Assembly: GCA_034928145.1 (NCBI GenBank)
Contig: JAYFPE010000040.1
Span: 14,391-78,390 of the forward strand
Reading direction: 5' to 3'
From: Pelethousia sp034928145
GTDB lineage: Bacteria > Bacillota > Clostridia > Christensenellales > CAG-138
Length of the DNA: 64,000 nucleotides
Under the pieces are notes generated by a model that searched no databases, was not told where the DNA came from, and saw only the letters and a program-made list of their open reading frames with translations. Shown here in pieces: positions 24,113 to 33,499 of the stretch. The position numbers and the translations under genes were made by a program. Each line of letters starts with the position of its first letter. Positions within the stretch are counted from its first letter, which is position 1.

Positions 24113-24478
24113 ATGTCCGACATCATTCGTGAACTGGAAAAAGAACAACTCCGCACCGATCTTCCCAAGCTGGAAGTGGGCGATACCGTTCGGGTATTCG
24201 TTAAGGTCGTGGAAGGCTCCCGCGAGCGCCTGCAAAATTTTGAGGGCGTGGTCATCAAGATCCAGGGCGGCGGCATCCGCAAATCCTTTACCGTGCGCCG
24301 TGTATCCTATGGCGTGGGCGTGGAGCGTACCTTCCCCTACAACAGCCCCCGCGTAGGCCGCATCGAAGTGGTGCGCCATGGTAAAGTGCGCCGGGCCAAG
24401 CTGTTCTACCTGCGGGATCGCGTGGGCAAGGCCGCCAAGGTGGTCGAGCGCATCGTGATGAGCGACAAGAACAAGTAA
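24113..24478 (+). CDS. rplS: Ribosomal protein bL19
   Basis: A 121-residue 50S protein at the subunit interface. The family pattern is clear: LPKLEVGDTVRVFVKVVEG, RLQNFEGVVIKIQGGGIRKSF, FTVRRVSYGVGVERTFPYNSP and KLFYLRDRVGKAAKV. GAGAGGAG precedes the ATG. It has its own promoter and terminator, forming a single-gene unit at the end of the rpsP-trmD group. Confidence 0.97.
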   Translation: MSDIIRELEKEQLRTDLPKLEVGDTVRVFVKVVEGSRERLQNFEGVVIKIQGGGIRKSFTVRRVSYGVGVERTFPYNSPRVGRIEVVRHGKVRRAKLFYLRDRVGKAAKVVERIVMSDKNK

Positions 24479-24496
24479 TCGACCTGATATGCATGA

Positions 24497-24534
24497 AAAA
24501 CCCCCGGTGCCTGCGGGCATATGGGGGTTTCCTT
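24497..24534 (+). terminator. Rho-independent terminator after rplS
   Basis: Stem AACCCCC/GGGGGTT with an inner paired part and a TGC loop, followed by TCCTT. The stem is strong but the T-run is broken. Confidence 0.72.
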
Positions 24535-24581
24535 ATATCGGGCGCGTAAGGCCCGTAGCAAGCGAAAATAAAGGAGCGGCT

Positions 24582-25457
24582 ATGCTGATACAATGGTATC
24601 CCGGCCACATGGCCAAAGCCCGGCGTATGCTGGTGGAAAATCTCAAGCTGATCGACGTGGTGGTGGAGATCGTGGATGCGCGCGCGCCCATCGCCACCCG
24701 CAATCCGGATTTTGACGACCTATTTGTCGGCAAGAAGCGCATCGCCCTGTTAAATAAGAGCGATTTGGCAGACCCGGTCGCGACCAAGGCGTTTATCCGC
24801 GCCTTCAAGGAGCAGGGTGTAAAAGCGATGGAGTTCGTAGCGACCAATTCCGCTAAAAAGGCGGCAGCCGTGGAGCTTTTGCAGGGGGCCGTGCAGGAGG
24901 AAGTGGATCGGCTTTTGCAAAAGGGCGTGCACAAAACGGTGCGGGTCATGGTGGTGGGCATACCCAACGTGGGCAAATCCACCTTTATCAACCGCATCGC
25001 TGGCGCCAATCGCGCGCAGGTGGGGGATAAGCCAGGCGTAACCAAGGGTAAACAATGGGTCAAGGTAGGGCCCTATCTTGAGCTAATGGATACCCCCGGC
25101 CTTTTGTGGCCCAAGCTGGAGGATGAACTTTTGGCCAGGCACCTTGCGTTCATCGGCTCCATCAAGGATGATATTATGGATGTGGAGCAATTGGCGGCCC
25201 TGCTTTTGCAGGAGCTAATGTCCCTTTGCCCGGATGCCTTGACCGCCCGCTACAAGAAGCTGGAAGCGGGTATGGAGCCCCACGCATTGCTCGCGGGCGT
25301 TTGCCAAAGCCGGGGATTTTTACTCTCCGGCGGCCTGCCGGATACGGAGCGGGGCGCGCGCATCGCCCTGGATGAATTCCGAGCAGGCAAGATCGGCAGG
25401 GTTACGCTGGATAAGCCCGGTTACGAAAGGCAGGATGGAGATGGAAAGAAAGCCTAA
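24582..25457 (+). CDS. rbgA: Ribosome biogenesis GTPase RbgA (YlqF)
   Basis: RbgA is a circularly permuted GTPase required for late 50S assembly in Firmicutes. The permutation is visible: LLNKSDLAD (G4) comes first, then VVGIPNVGKSTFINR (G1) and DTPGLLWPKLED (G3). IQWYPGHMAKARR at the N-terminus is the RbgA hallmark. AAAGGAG stands 6 bases before the ATG at 24582, giving 291 residues; an upstream in-frame ATG lies in the rplS terminator. The C-terminal helical domain overlaps the start of rnhB. Confidence 0.95.
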   Translation: MLIQWYPGHMAKARRMLVENLKLIDVVVEIVDARAPIATRNPDFDDLFVGKKRIALLNKSDLADPVATKAFIRAFKEQGVKAMEFVATNSAKKAAAVELLQGAVQEEVDRLLQKGVHKTVRVMVVGIPNVGKSTFINRIAGANRAQVGDKPGVTKGKQWVKVGPYLELMDTPGLLWPKLEDELLARHLAFIGSIKDDIMDVEQLAALLLQELMSLCPDALTARYKKLEAGMEPHALLAGVCQSRGFLLSGGLPDTERGARIALDEFRAGKIGRVTLDKPGYERQDGDGKKA

Positions 25458-26082
25458 GCCTAGCGAGGATGAGCGCCTCTTTGCGCTTTCCAGCCTGGAA
25501 CGGGAATATTGGCAAGCCGGCAAATCTGTGGCCGGCGCGGATGAAGTGGGCCGCGGCCCGCTGGCCGGGCCGGTGGTGGCGGCCGTGGTGCTGCTGCCAA
25601 CAGAATGCCTCATTGCGCGTGTAAATGACTCCAAAAAGCTCTCGCCGGCCAGGCGGGAGGCCCTGTATCCTATCATTATAGAAAAAGCGCTGGCCTATGG
25701 CCTGGGTTGGGCATGGCCAGAGCAGATCGACGCGCTGAACATCCGTCGGGCCACCTTCCTGGCCTTTCGGTTGGCCTATGCGGCGCTGCAAACAAAACCG
25801 GACGTCCTCTTCGTGGACGGCCGAGATAAGCTTGATATAGCTGCTGCGCAGGAGGCCATTATCCACGGGGATGCGCGTTGCCATTGCATCGCCGCCGCCT
25901 CCATCATCGCCAAGGTAGAGCGGGATCGCTATATGGAAGCGCAGGATGCGCTATACCCGGCCTATGGCTTTGCGCAAAACAAAGGTTACGGAACGGCGGC
26001 GCATATTGCGGCCCTGCGGGAGATCGGCCCCTGCCCTTTGCATAGGCGGAGCTTCATTGACCATTTCACCGGAGAAGGCTGA
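25441..26082 (+). CDS. rnhB: Ribonuclease HII
   Basis: RNase HII removes ribonucleotides from DNA and RNA from RNA-DNA hybrids. ADEVGRGPLAGPVVAAVVLL carries the first catalytic Asp-Glu pair, then NDSKKLS, VDALFVDG-like DVLFVDGRDKL (Asp), AAASIIAKVERDRYM (Asp) and NKGYGTAAH follow in family order. Two ATGs are possible, 25435 and 25441; AAGG at 25427-25430 is better spaced for the second. Both overlap the end of rbgA. Length (213 residues) is normal. Confidence 0.95.
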   Translation: MERKPKPSEDERLFALSSLEREYWQAGKSVAGADEVGRGPLAGPVVAAVVLLPTECLIARVNDSKKLSPARREALYPIIIEKALAYGLGWAWPEQIDALNIRRATFLAFRLAYAALQTKPDVLFVDGRDKLDIAAAQEAIIHGDARCHCIAAASIIAKVERDRYMEAQDALYPAYGFAQNKGYGTAAHIAALREIGPCPLHRRSFIDHFTGEG

Positions 26083-26435
26083 TGGACGCGCGCAGGGGAA
26101 AGGGTCGCCTGGGCGAGGATCTGGCGGCCGCGCATCTGGCGCGGGCGGGCTATGAAATATTGGCGCGCAACTACCGGGCTTTGGGCTGCGAGCTGGATAT
26201 CATTGCCCAAAGGGCGGATACGCTGGTTTTTGCCGAGGTGAAGGCCCGGCGGGGCTGCGCTTACGGCCTTGGCCGCGAGGCCGTGGGCCTAGTCAAGCAG
26301 GAGCATTTGATCCGCGCCGCGCAGGCCTATTTGCAGGCCAACGATTGCTTCGAACGGTTTTGCCGCTTCGATGTTTTGGAGGTCGATCTGGCGAGCGGCC
26401 GGGTCGAGCATATTGAGGGCGCTTTCACTCTATAA
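26082..26435 (+). CDS. yraN: YraN/UPF0102 family nuclease-like protein
   Basis: A 117-residue protein of the UPF0102 family, a restriction-endonuclease-like fold usually found after rnhB. RRGKGRLGEDLAAAHLARAG, ILARNYRALGCELDIIAQ and VFAEVKARRG form the core; Glu, Asp and Glu-x-Lys in the last two are the presumed active site. The start ATG shares a base with the rnhB stop (TGATG). A DNA-processing role is inferred from the fold; no reaction has been proven for most members. Confidence 0.93.
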   Translation: MDARRGKGRLGEDLAAAHLARAGYEILARNYRALGCELDIIAQRADTLVFAEVKARRGCAYGLGREAVGLVKQEHLIRAAQAYLQANDCFERFCRFDVLEVDLASGRVEHIEGAFTL

Positions 26436-26486
26436 AGAAGCATATAAGTAAACTTTTCAGATTTCCGTGTGGTTTGCCTTTCTATG

Positions 26487-26495
26487 TGGTAAAAT
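26487..26495 (+). promoter_or_regulatory. Extended -10 promoter for large glycosyltransferase
   Basis: TGGTAAAAT gives a TG-n-TAAAAT extended -10; no good -35 is seen at 17 bases. It lies in the AT-rich gap after yraN, 35 bases before the chosen ATG. Confidence 0.45.
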
Positions 26496-26529
26496 AGACC
26501 TAATTATGGATAGGTTTGGAACGAGATTT

Positions 26530-29500
26530 ATGCGCAGACTCAAAGCGGTTTTCTTTGCTTTCATCCTGCTGCTGCTCCCGGCCCTGGCTTTGGCGGGCGA
26601 GCCTGTGGCCCTAACCAACGCCGATTTTGGTGAGGTGGGTCTGGCGGACGGTCTGCCCCTTGGCTGGTACGCGGAGAGCTGGCTTAATGGCGAAGGCCAA
26701 TACGCCATCGAACGGACGCTGGATGAAGCCGGCGGTCCGGCTTTGTGCATCGACAATTTGGTTGAGAATGACGTGCGGCTCTGCCAGCGCATCCCTGTGG
26801 AGGGGGGCGGACTCTACCGCCTTTCCTGCGAGGCGCGGGCGGAAAACGTTGTAGGCGGGGCTGGTGTAAACGTATCCGTGGTGGATTCGCTGGCCGCTTC
26901 CGGGCCACTGTTGGGCAGCGCGGGTTGGCAAACCATCTCCCTACTCGGCCGCGCGGATGACGGCCAGAGCGAGCTGGCCGTTTGCGTGCGTTTGGGCGGC
27001 TATGGAGCGCTTTCTGCAGGCAGGGCTTATTTTCGCAATTTCCGCGTCGAAAAGCTGGACGCTGCGCCCGCAGGGGCCGATGTGGCCTATTTTGGCGTGG
27101 CCGTAGCAGGTTCCACCGAGGATGCGGGCGCGCATAATGTGAACGAACTGCACGGGGGCGCGATGGCCGTGGCTACGATCCTGATGGCCGCGCTGGGCGC
27201 CTGGCTCTATAAGGCCTATATCGTGCGGCCCGGGGAAGGCGAGGGGGAAAAGCGATCTGCAAACGCGCAGCTGGGGTTGATCCTCAGCCTTGCTTTTTTG
27301 CTGCGCTGCGCGCTCTCCCTGCTCTTTTACGGCCATTCCATAGATATTGCCTGCTTCATGGCCTGGGCCAATACCCTGGCTGAAAATGGGCCCGGGGCTT
27401 TCTATACATCCGGCATGTTCGCCGATTACCCGCCGGGGTATATGTATGTGCTGTGGTTCACGGGCAGCCTAGGGAAGCTTCTTGGCCTAAGCTACGGCGG
27501 CGCCGGCTATGTGCTTTTGACCAAGATGCCCGCCATCCTCAGCGATTTAGGCGCGGCCTATCTCGTTTTCCGCATGGCGGACAAGCGCTTTGAGCGCCGG
27601 GTGGCCCTGGCCCTCTGTTGCGCCGTTGCCTTCAATCCGGCCATGGCCTTCCTCTCGGGCGGCTGGGGCCAGATCGACCAGGTGTTGACCCTCCTGCTGG
27701 TGTTTGCCCTTTGGCTGTTCCTCGAAAACCGCCTGGAGCTTTGCGGCCTCGCCTATGGCGTGGCCATCCTGGTCAAGCCGCAGGCGCTGATGGCGGGGCC
27801 GCTTTTAGCCGCCGCTTATTTCATCAAAATCAAAGACCAGGGCTGGAAATCCGCCCTGCGCACCCTTTGGGCCGTGCTTTTGGCCGTGGGATCCATTCTC
27901 CTGCTCAGCCTGCCCTTTGGCGGCGGGCAGGGCAGCGTGGAGCTAAGCCTCTTGGGCATGACTTTCCAAGGCCCCTGGGTGCTGCAAAAGCTCCTGGGTA
28001 CGGCCACGAGCTACCCTTACGCCAGCATCGAGGCCTTCAACCTTTTTTCTCTCTTTGGCGGCAACTGGCAGAATGTGGATGCGCCCTTCCTCTTTTCCAT
28101 CAGCTATGGGCAGTGGGGTACGGCCTGTATCGGCCTTTCCGTATTTATTTCGATCTGGATGTACATAAAGGGCCGCAGGGAGCGGGGCTGTTTAGCCCTG
28201 TGTACGGCATTTTTGCTGGCCGCTCTCTTTGTGCTGGGGCAATATATGCACGAGCGCTATCTTTTCCTGGTGTTGCTGCTGATCCTGATCAGCTTCATCT
28301 ACTATGGGGATCGGCGGCTGTTTCTTTGCTTTGTGTTCTTTACCTGCTCCCTGCTGCTCAATTCCCTGGCCGCCTTCATGGTGGTTAAGGATACGGCCCT
28401 GCGGGGGGAGGAGTACCTCTTCATCACGCGCTTGGGTTCGGCCCTCACCGTGGCGGCCTTTGCTTATTTCGCCTGGTCCTGCTATGATATCACCGTAAAG
28501 CGGCGCACTTCGCCCGCCTTTGAGGGAGATCGGCGCGCGGCGGATATCCGGCCCGGCCTGGACGCGCAAAAGCAGGAGAAGGATGCCCGCTTCACCAAGC
28601 GGGATAGGCTTTGGTGTGGCGCGCTCACGGGCCTTTACGCCCTAGTGGCCCTGCTCAACCTGGGCACGCTGCAAGCCCCGGAAACGGCCTGGCAGGCGGG
28701 CGTGCGGGAGGGCGTGACCATCCGCCTCGAAAAGGAGGCCGCGCTTTCCGGTATCCGGGTATTCGGCGGGCTGTATACGGGTGCGGCGGAATTCACGGAT
28801 GATAAGGGCAATTCCTTTGCCTATACGGAAGATCACGGCGATATGTTCCGCTGGGCCAAGATCGGCGGCGAGGGCTGGGAAACCGGCGCGGTGACCCTTC
28901 GAGTGACCGAGGGCTCCGTGTGGTTCAATGAGATCGCCTTTTTTGACGAGGATGGCGACCAAGTGCCTATCGCCTCCTGCGAGCCTTTGGCCGATGCGCC
29001 GGGCCTGGCGGATGCGGCCCTGCTGATCGACGAGCAGGATCAAGCGCCGGCTGCGCCCTCATACCTTAACGGCATGTATTTCGACGAGCTATATCATGCC
29101 CGTACGGCTTATGAACACTTGCACGGCCTGGCACCCTATGAGAATTCCCACCCGCCGCTGGGCAAGGTGTTCATTATGCTGGGCATTGCCCTCTTTGGTA
29201 TGAATACCTTTGGCTGGCGTATCGTGGGCACGCTTTTCGGCATTGCTATGGTGCCCATCCTCTATCTGTTTGCCAAACGGCTTTTCAAGCGCAGCGATTA
29301 CGCCCTTTTATGCGCGGGCTTGTTCGCCTTTGATTTCATGCACTTTTCGCAAACGCGCATCGCTACCATCGATGTGTTCGGCGTGTTCTTCATCCTGCTG
29401 ATGTTCTATTTCATGCACGAATACTATTGCATGAATTTCTTCACGGATGGCTTGGGGGCCACACTCAAGCCCCTGGCCTGGGCGGGGGTATTCTTCGGCT

Positions 29501-30318
29501 TGGGCGCTGCCAGCAAGTGGATATGCATCTACGCGGGGGGCGGCCTGGCGGTGATTTTTTTCACCTCCCTGGGCCAGCGCTATATGGAATACCGCAAGCA
29601 GATCCGCAGCGGGGATGTGAAAAAGCGAGCCCAGGTAGCGCGCTTCTGGCGGCAGGCGGCGCTGACTCTTCTATGGTGCTGCCTGTTCTACATATTGGTG
29701 CCGGTGTGCATCTATTTGGCATCCTACCTGCCCTATGTGCTTTCCGAAATGCACTATGACCTTGGTGGTATTTGGGATTTCCAAAAGTTCATGTTCGATT
29801 ACCACAGCAACCTTACGGCTACCCACCCCTACGAATCCCCCTGGTGGCAGTGGCCGCTCAACCTGCGGCCCGTATGGTATTATGTGGGTTATGATGTGCG
29901 CGCGGGCTATGCCTCCACCATTTCCGCCTTTGGCAACCCGGCGGTATGGTGGGCCTGCTCCTTGGGGACATTGATTTTAGCGGTGCGGTTGATCCTGGGC
30001 AACATCCGCCAGGAAAAGGGCATGTTCGTGCTGATGGTGGCGGTTTGCGCCAACTATCTGCCGTGGGTGCTGGTGACCCGCTGCACCTTTGCCTACCACT
30101 ATTTCGCCACGGTGCCCTTCCTGATTTTGTGTACGGGCTATCTCTTGTGGGAGGCGGAGGCGCGGCGCCCATCCATCGCCCCGTTCAAATGGCTGTGGCT
30201 GGGTGTAAGCATCGCCCTCTTTGCGCTGTTTTACCCGGTGATCTCCGGCCTGGCCGCGCCAGAGTGGTATATACACTGGTTGGAATGGTTGCCCAGCTGG
30301 ACGTTTTTGGGCTATTGA
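26530..30318 (+). CDS. Large membrane protein: CBM-like domain plus two GT-C glycosyltransferase modules
   Basis: The 1262-residue protein (ATG at 26530, MRRLKAVFFAFILLLLPALA) starts with a signal peptide, then an extracellular beta-rich, carbohydrate-binding-like domain (about 24-190), a membrane span (about 212-232), a first polytopic GT-C module (about 255-655, with HSIDIACFMAW and DYPPGYMYVLW), an extracytoplasmic discoidin-like linker (about 700-820) and a second module of the protein-O-mannosyltransferase (GT39) type from about 850, with YFDELYHARTAYEHL and ENSHPPLGKVF. Such enzymes use polyprenyl-phosphate sugars outside the membrane. GtrA follows 9 bases later. The acceptor is unknown. 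An alternative ATG at 26506 lacks a ribosome site. Confidence 0.85.
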   Translation: MRRLKAVFFAFILLLLPALALAGEPVALTNADFGEVGLADGLPLGWYAESWLNGEGQYAIERTLDEAGGPALCIDNLVENDVRLCQRIPVEGGGLYRLSCEARAENVVGGAGVNVSVVDSLAASGPLLGSAGWQTISLLGRADDGQSELAVCVRLGGYGALSAGRAYFRNFRVEKLDAAPAGADVAYFGVAVAGSTEDAGAHNVNELHGGAMAVATILMAALGAWLYKAYIVRPGEGEGEKRSANAQLGLILSLAFLLRCALSLLFYGHSIDIACFMAWANTLAENGPGAFYTSGMFADYPPGYMYVLWFTGSLGKLLGLSYGGAGYVLLTKMPAILSDLGAAYLVFRMADKRFERRVALALCCAVAFNPAMAFLSGGWGQIDQVLTLLLVFALWLFLENRLELCGLAYGVAILVKPQALMAGPLLAAAYFIKIKDQGWKSALRTLWAVLLAVGSILLLSLPFGGGQGSVELSLLGMTFQGPWVLQKLLGTATSYPYASIEAFNLFSLFGGNWQNVDAPFLFSISYGQWGTACIGLSVFISIWMYIKGRRERGCLALCTAFLLAALFVLGQYMHERYLFLVLLLILISFIYYGDRRLFLCFVFFTCSLLLNSLAAFMVVKDTALRGEEYLFITRLGSALTVAAFAYFAWSCYDITVKRRTSPAFEGDRRAADIRPGLDAQKQEKDARFTKRDRLWCGALTGLYALVALLNLGTLQAPETAWQAGVREGVTIRLEKEAALSGIRVFGGLYTGAAEFTDDKGNSFAYTEDHGDMFRWAKIGGEGWETGAVTLRVTEGSVWFNEIAFFDEDGDQVPIASCEPLADAPGLADAALLIDEQDQAPAAPSYLNGMYFDELYHARTAYEHLHGLAPYENSHPPLGKVFIMLGIALFGMNTFGWRIVGTLFGIAMVPILYLFAKRLFKRSDYALLCAGLFAFDFMHFSQTRIATIDVFGVFFILLMFYFMHEYYCMNFFTDGLGATLKPLAWAGVFFGLGAASKWICIYAGGGLAVIFFTSLGQRYMEYRKQIRSGDVKKRAQVARFWRQAALTLLWCCLFYILVPVCIYLASYLPYVLSEMHYDLGGIWDFQKFMFDYHSNLTATHPYESPWWQWPLNLRPVWYYVGYDVRAGYASTISAFGNPAVWWACSLGTLILAVRLILGNIRQEKGMFVLMVAVCANYLPWVLVTRCTFAYHYFATVPFLILCTGYLLWEAEARRPSIAPFKWLWLGVSIALFALFYPVISGLAAPEWYIHWLEWLPSWTFLGY

Positions 30319-30327
30319 GGAAGGCTT

Positions 30328-30714
30328 ATGTTGCAAAAGGAAAATTTGTATCAACTGCTGCGCTTCGGCCTGGTGGGCGTGCTAAATACCCTGGTGGATT
30401 TTGGCGCCTACCAGCTTTTGGTGTGGCTGGGCCTGCATTATGTTCTGGCCCAATGCCTTTCTTATAGCTGCGGCCTGCTCAACAGCTATTTTTTCAACAG
30501 CCGCTGGACCTTCCGCCAGGAGAAGAAATACACGCAAAAAGAATTTCTGCGCTTTTTGCTGGTCAACCTTTGCGCATTGGTCCTTTCCATACTTTTGCTT
30601 CGCCTGTGCTATGAGGTGCTGGGCATCGAGAGCAACCTCGTCGCCAAGGGTATCGTCACGGTTTTTGTGATGCTGGTCAATTTCATCGCCAACAAGCTTT
30701 TCGTATTCAAATAA
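30328..30714 (+). CDS. GtrA-like family protein
   Basis: A 128-residue, four-span membrane protein. LLRFGLVGVLNTLVDFGAYQL, CGLLNSYFFNSRWTFR and the closing NFIANKLFVFK are GtrA signatures. GtrA relatives are thought to flip or help flip undecaprenyl-phosphate sugars across the membrane. Directly after the GT-C fusion, it would supply the lipid-linked donor sugar on the outer face. AGGAAGG-like sequence precedes the ATG; the 9-base gap indicates one operon. Confidence 0.9.
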   Translation: MLQKENLYQLLRFGLVGVLNTLVDFGAYQLLVWLGLHYVLAQCLSYSCGLLNSYFFNSRWTFRQEKKYTQKEFLRFLLVNLCALVLSILLLRLCYEVLGIESNLVAKGIVTVFVMLVNFIANKLFVFK

Positions 30715-30772
30715 CGCCCGCAGCGCTTCCGTTATCTGCTATCTGCAGCCCGGCGGGCGGGGGAGGCAAACT

Positions 30773-32302
30773 ATGCTTGCAAAAATACATAGCTTTGGCC
30801 TAAGCGGCCTGCTTGGCTTTGCCGTGGAGGTAGAGGTGGACGTGAGCGCGGGCCTGCCCGCATACGATACCGTGGGCCTGCCGGATGCCGCCGTGCGCGA
30901 ATCCCGCGAGCGGGTGCGCTCCGCCCTGCGCAACAGCGGCTTTGAGTTTCCCATGCGCCGCCTCACCATCAACCTGGCCCCGGCGGATATGAAAAAAGAA
31001 GGCACCCTTTATGACCTGCCCATCGCCTTGGGGATTTTGGCCGCCACGGAACAGATACCGCCGGAATCGGCGGCATCCTATCTTTTCTTGGGCGAGCTGG
31101 CCCTGGATGGGGCGGTGCGGGGCATAAACGGCGTGTTGCCCATGTTGATCAGCGCCCGGGAGAGCGGCATAAAAAGGGTGGTCGTACCCGCGGAGAACGC
31201 GGCCGAGGCCGCCCACATCGGGGATATCTCGGCCTATGCCGTGAAAAGCCTCAGCGAAGCCGCCGCCCTTTTACGCGGCCAGGCGGAGTCTGTACCCATC
31301 GCCCGGGGCGAGTGGAAGGGCGAGGCTACGGAGGGGTATAACGACTTTGCCGATATTAAGGGCCAGCAGGGAGCCAAGCGGGCTGCCGAGATTGCCGCGG
31401 CGGGCGGGCATAACCTGCTTCTGGTGGGCACGCCGGGCAGCGGCAAAACCATGCTTGCCAAGGCCATCCCCTCCATTTTGCCGGCGCTCACTTTTGGGGA
31501 AGCGCTGGAGATCACGAAAATCCACTCCATCATGGGCAACCTGCGGGGCTCTGACTCCATTGCCCTCAGGCGGCCCTTCCGAGCGCCGCATCATAACGCT
31601 TCCACGGCTGCGCTGGTGGGCGGCGGCTCTAAGGCCTTGCCTGGCGAGATCAGCCTGGCGCATTTCGGCGTACTCTTTTTAGATGAATTTCCGGAGTTCC
31701 AAAAAGACGCGCTCGAAGCCCTGCGCCAGCCCATGGAGGATGGTATGGTCACCATCACCCGGGCGGCCATGCGGGCAAGCTACCCGACGCAATTCATGCT
31801 GGTGGCCGCCATGAACCCCTGCCCCTGCGGCTATTATGGCGGCAGGCAGGACAGGTGCCGCTGCACGCCCGCCCAGATCAGCCGCTACCGTGGCCGGATC
31901 TCCGGGCCGATGCTGGACCGCATCGACCTGCATGTGGAAATGACGGAGGTGGGCTATGAGGATATCGCGGGCCGTGCGCCGGGCGAACCCAGCGCCGCCA
32001 TTAGGGCCCGGGTGGATGCTGCGCGCGACCGCCAGCGGGCGCGCTACCAGGGCGAGGGCATCCTCTTCAACGCCCAGCTTACGGAGGCGCAGATGCAGCG
32101 CTTTTGCCCCTTAGATGATAAGGCCGAGGCTCTTTTGAGGCGGGCCTTCACCGCGCTTGACCTGAGCGCCCGGGCTTACGGCCGGGTTCGCAAGGTGGCC
32201 CGCACCATCGCCGATGTGGAGGGCAGCGAGGTCATAAGGCCGGAGCACATCGCCGAAGCTGTGCAATATCGGAGTTTAGATCGCAAATATTGGGGAGGAT
32301 AG
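30773..32302 (+). CDS. comM: Mg-chelatase-like AAA ATPase ComM (YifB)
   Basis: ComM is a hexameric helicase that aids branch migration during natural transformation in Gram-negatives; in Firmicutes its role is less clear. The 509-residue protein has the N-terminal ChlI-like domain (GLPAYDTVGLPDAAVRESRE), Walker A LVGTPGSGKTMLAK at about 215, Walker B GVLFLDEFPEF, AAMNPCPCGYYG (Cys-rich insertion, CxCGYYG...RCRC) and the C-terminal helical domain. GGGAGG stands before the ATG. dprA follows after three bases, linking two DNA-uptake genes. Confidence 0.94.
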   Translation: MLAKIHSFGLSGLLGFAVEVEVDVSAGLPAYDTVGLPDAAVRESRERVRSALRNSGFEFPMRRLTINLAPADMKKEGTLYDLPIALGILAATEQIPPESAASYLFLGELALDGAVRGINGVLPMLISARESGIKRVVVPAENAAEAAHIGDISAYAVKSLSEAAALLRGQAESVPIARGEWKGEATEGYNDFADIKGQQGAKRAAEIAAAGGHNLLLVGTPGSGKTMLAKAIPSILPALTFGEALEITKIHSIMGNLRGSDSIALRRPFRAPHHNASTAALVGGGSKALPGEISLAHFGVLFLDEFPEFQKDALEALRQPMEDGMVTITRAAMRASYPTQFMLVAAMNPCPCGYYGGRQDRCRCTPAQISRYRGRISGPMLDRIDLHVEMTEVGYEDIAGRAPGEPSAAIRARVDAARDRQRARYQGEGILFNAQLTEAQMQRFCPLDDKAEALLRRAFTALDLSARAYGRVRKVARTIADVEGSEVIRPEHIAEAVQYRSLDRKYWGG

Positions 32303-32305
32303 GCC

Positions 32306-33412
32306 ATGCAGGAGGAAGCGCGCAGATACCGCCTTTGGCTCAGCTTTGTGCTGGGCACGGCCCACGCCCGCGTTCAAGCGTTGCTGGATGCATACGAGGG
32401 CGACGGCAAGGCCGTTTTCCGCGAGGCGGCGCTGGGCTGCCTGCCCGGCGCGATCCAGCGGGAGTTGGAGGGGAATGCCCTGTTGCAGCAGAAGGCCAGT
32501 GAAGCCTATATCGACCAATGCCTAGGGTATATGGCCCGCCACGGCATCGAGGCCGTGCTGCTGGAGGATGAAAACTACCCTGCGCTCTTGCGCCACATCT
32601 ACCGCCCGCCCACAGCGCTGTATGTGCGGGGGCGATTGCCCAAGCGCATCCCGCTGCCTCTGGCGCTGATCGGTTCGCGCAAATGCACGGATTACGGCAG
32701 GCAGATGGCCTTGGCGCTTTCCAAAGAGCTGGCGGAGCAGGGCGTATGCGTGGTATCCGGCCTCGCTTACGGCATTGACTGCCTCTGCGCCCAGGGCGCG
32801 CTGGCAGCGGAGGGGAACGATTTTCCGACCATCGCCGTGCTGGGCGGCGGGGTGGATGTGGTTTACCCGGCTGCCAATCGAAGGGAATACGACCTGATCG
32901 TGGAGCGGGGGGCCGTGGTATCCGAGCATTTGCCGGGCACCAAACCGCTGGCCGCGCATTTCCCCCAGCGTAACCGCATCATCAGCGGCATCAGCCGCGG
33001 CGTGGTCGTCATCGAGGCGGCAAAGCAAAGCGGTACCAGCATCACCGTGGATTGCGCCCTTGAGCAGGGGCGGGACGTGTTCGCCCTGCCGGGCAGGCTC
33101 ACGGATATCACCAGCGAGGGCGCCAACCGCATGATCAGCGAAGGCACGGCCAAAGCCGTAAACGGCGCTAAAGATATTTTAGAGGAATACGGCGTGGAAA
33201 TAAAAGCGAAAGAGCCTGTGAAAACGGTGGATGAAAGCGCCCTTTCCTTTGAGCAAACGCTGATCCTTAGGCTGCTGCAGGCGGGGGAGCGCAGCGCCGA
33301 CGATTTGGCCGAAATGACGGGCTTTTCCCCCTCGGTTTTAAATTTCGCCTTGACAGACATGGAATTTTCGGGAATAATTAAGCAATCGCGCGGCAGGCTC
33401 TATAGCCTGTGA
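32306..33412 (+). CDS. dprA: DNA processing protein DprA
   Basis: DprA loads RecA onto incoming single-stranded DNA. The 368-residue protein has the Rossmann-like core LIGSRKCTDYGRQMALALS, VVSGLAYGIDCLCAQGAL, VLGGGVDVVYPAANR, FPQRNRIISGISRGVVVIEA and SGTSITVDCALEQGRDVFALPG, followed by a C-terminal winged helix (about 305-368). GGAGG lies 6 bases before the ATG. The promoter for topA sits inside its 3' end. Confidence 0.95.
   Translation: MQEEARRYRLWLSFVLGTAHARVQALLDAYEGDGKAVFREAALGCLPGAIQRELEGNALLQQKASEAYIDQCLGYMARHGIEAVLLEDENYPALLRHIYRPPTALYVRGRLPKRIPLPLALIGSRKCTDYGRQMALALSKELAEQGVCVVSGLAYGIDCLCAQGALAAEGNDFPTIAVLGGGVDVVYPAANRREYDLIVERGAVVSEHLPGTKPLAAHFPQRNRIISGISRGVVVIEAAKQSGTSITVDCALEQGRDVFALPGRLTDITSEGANRMISEGTAKAVNGAKDILEEYGVEIKAKEPVKTVDESALSFEQTLILRLLQAGERSADDLAEMTGFSPSVLNFALTDMEFSGIIKQSRGRLYSL
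33350..33378 (+). promoter_or_regulatory. Sigma-A promoter for topA
   Basis: TTGACA, 17 bases, AATAAT, lying within the last codons of dprA. The leader to the topA ATG would be about 115 bases. Confidence 0.6.
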
Positions 33413-33499
33413 GCGGCGCGGTCACCGATCAAGGGAATCGATTCTAAAATTGATCAAAATATTGCAAACGGTGTGCAGCATGTGGAGGTAGTCGCTTAG

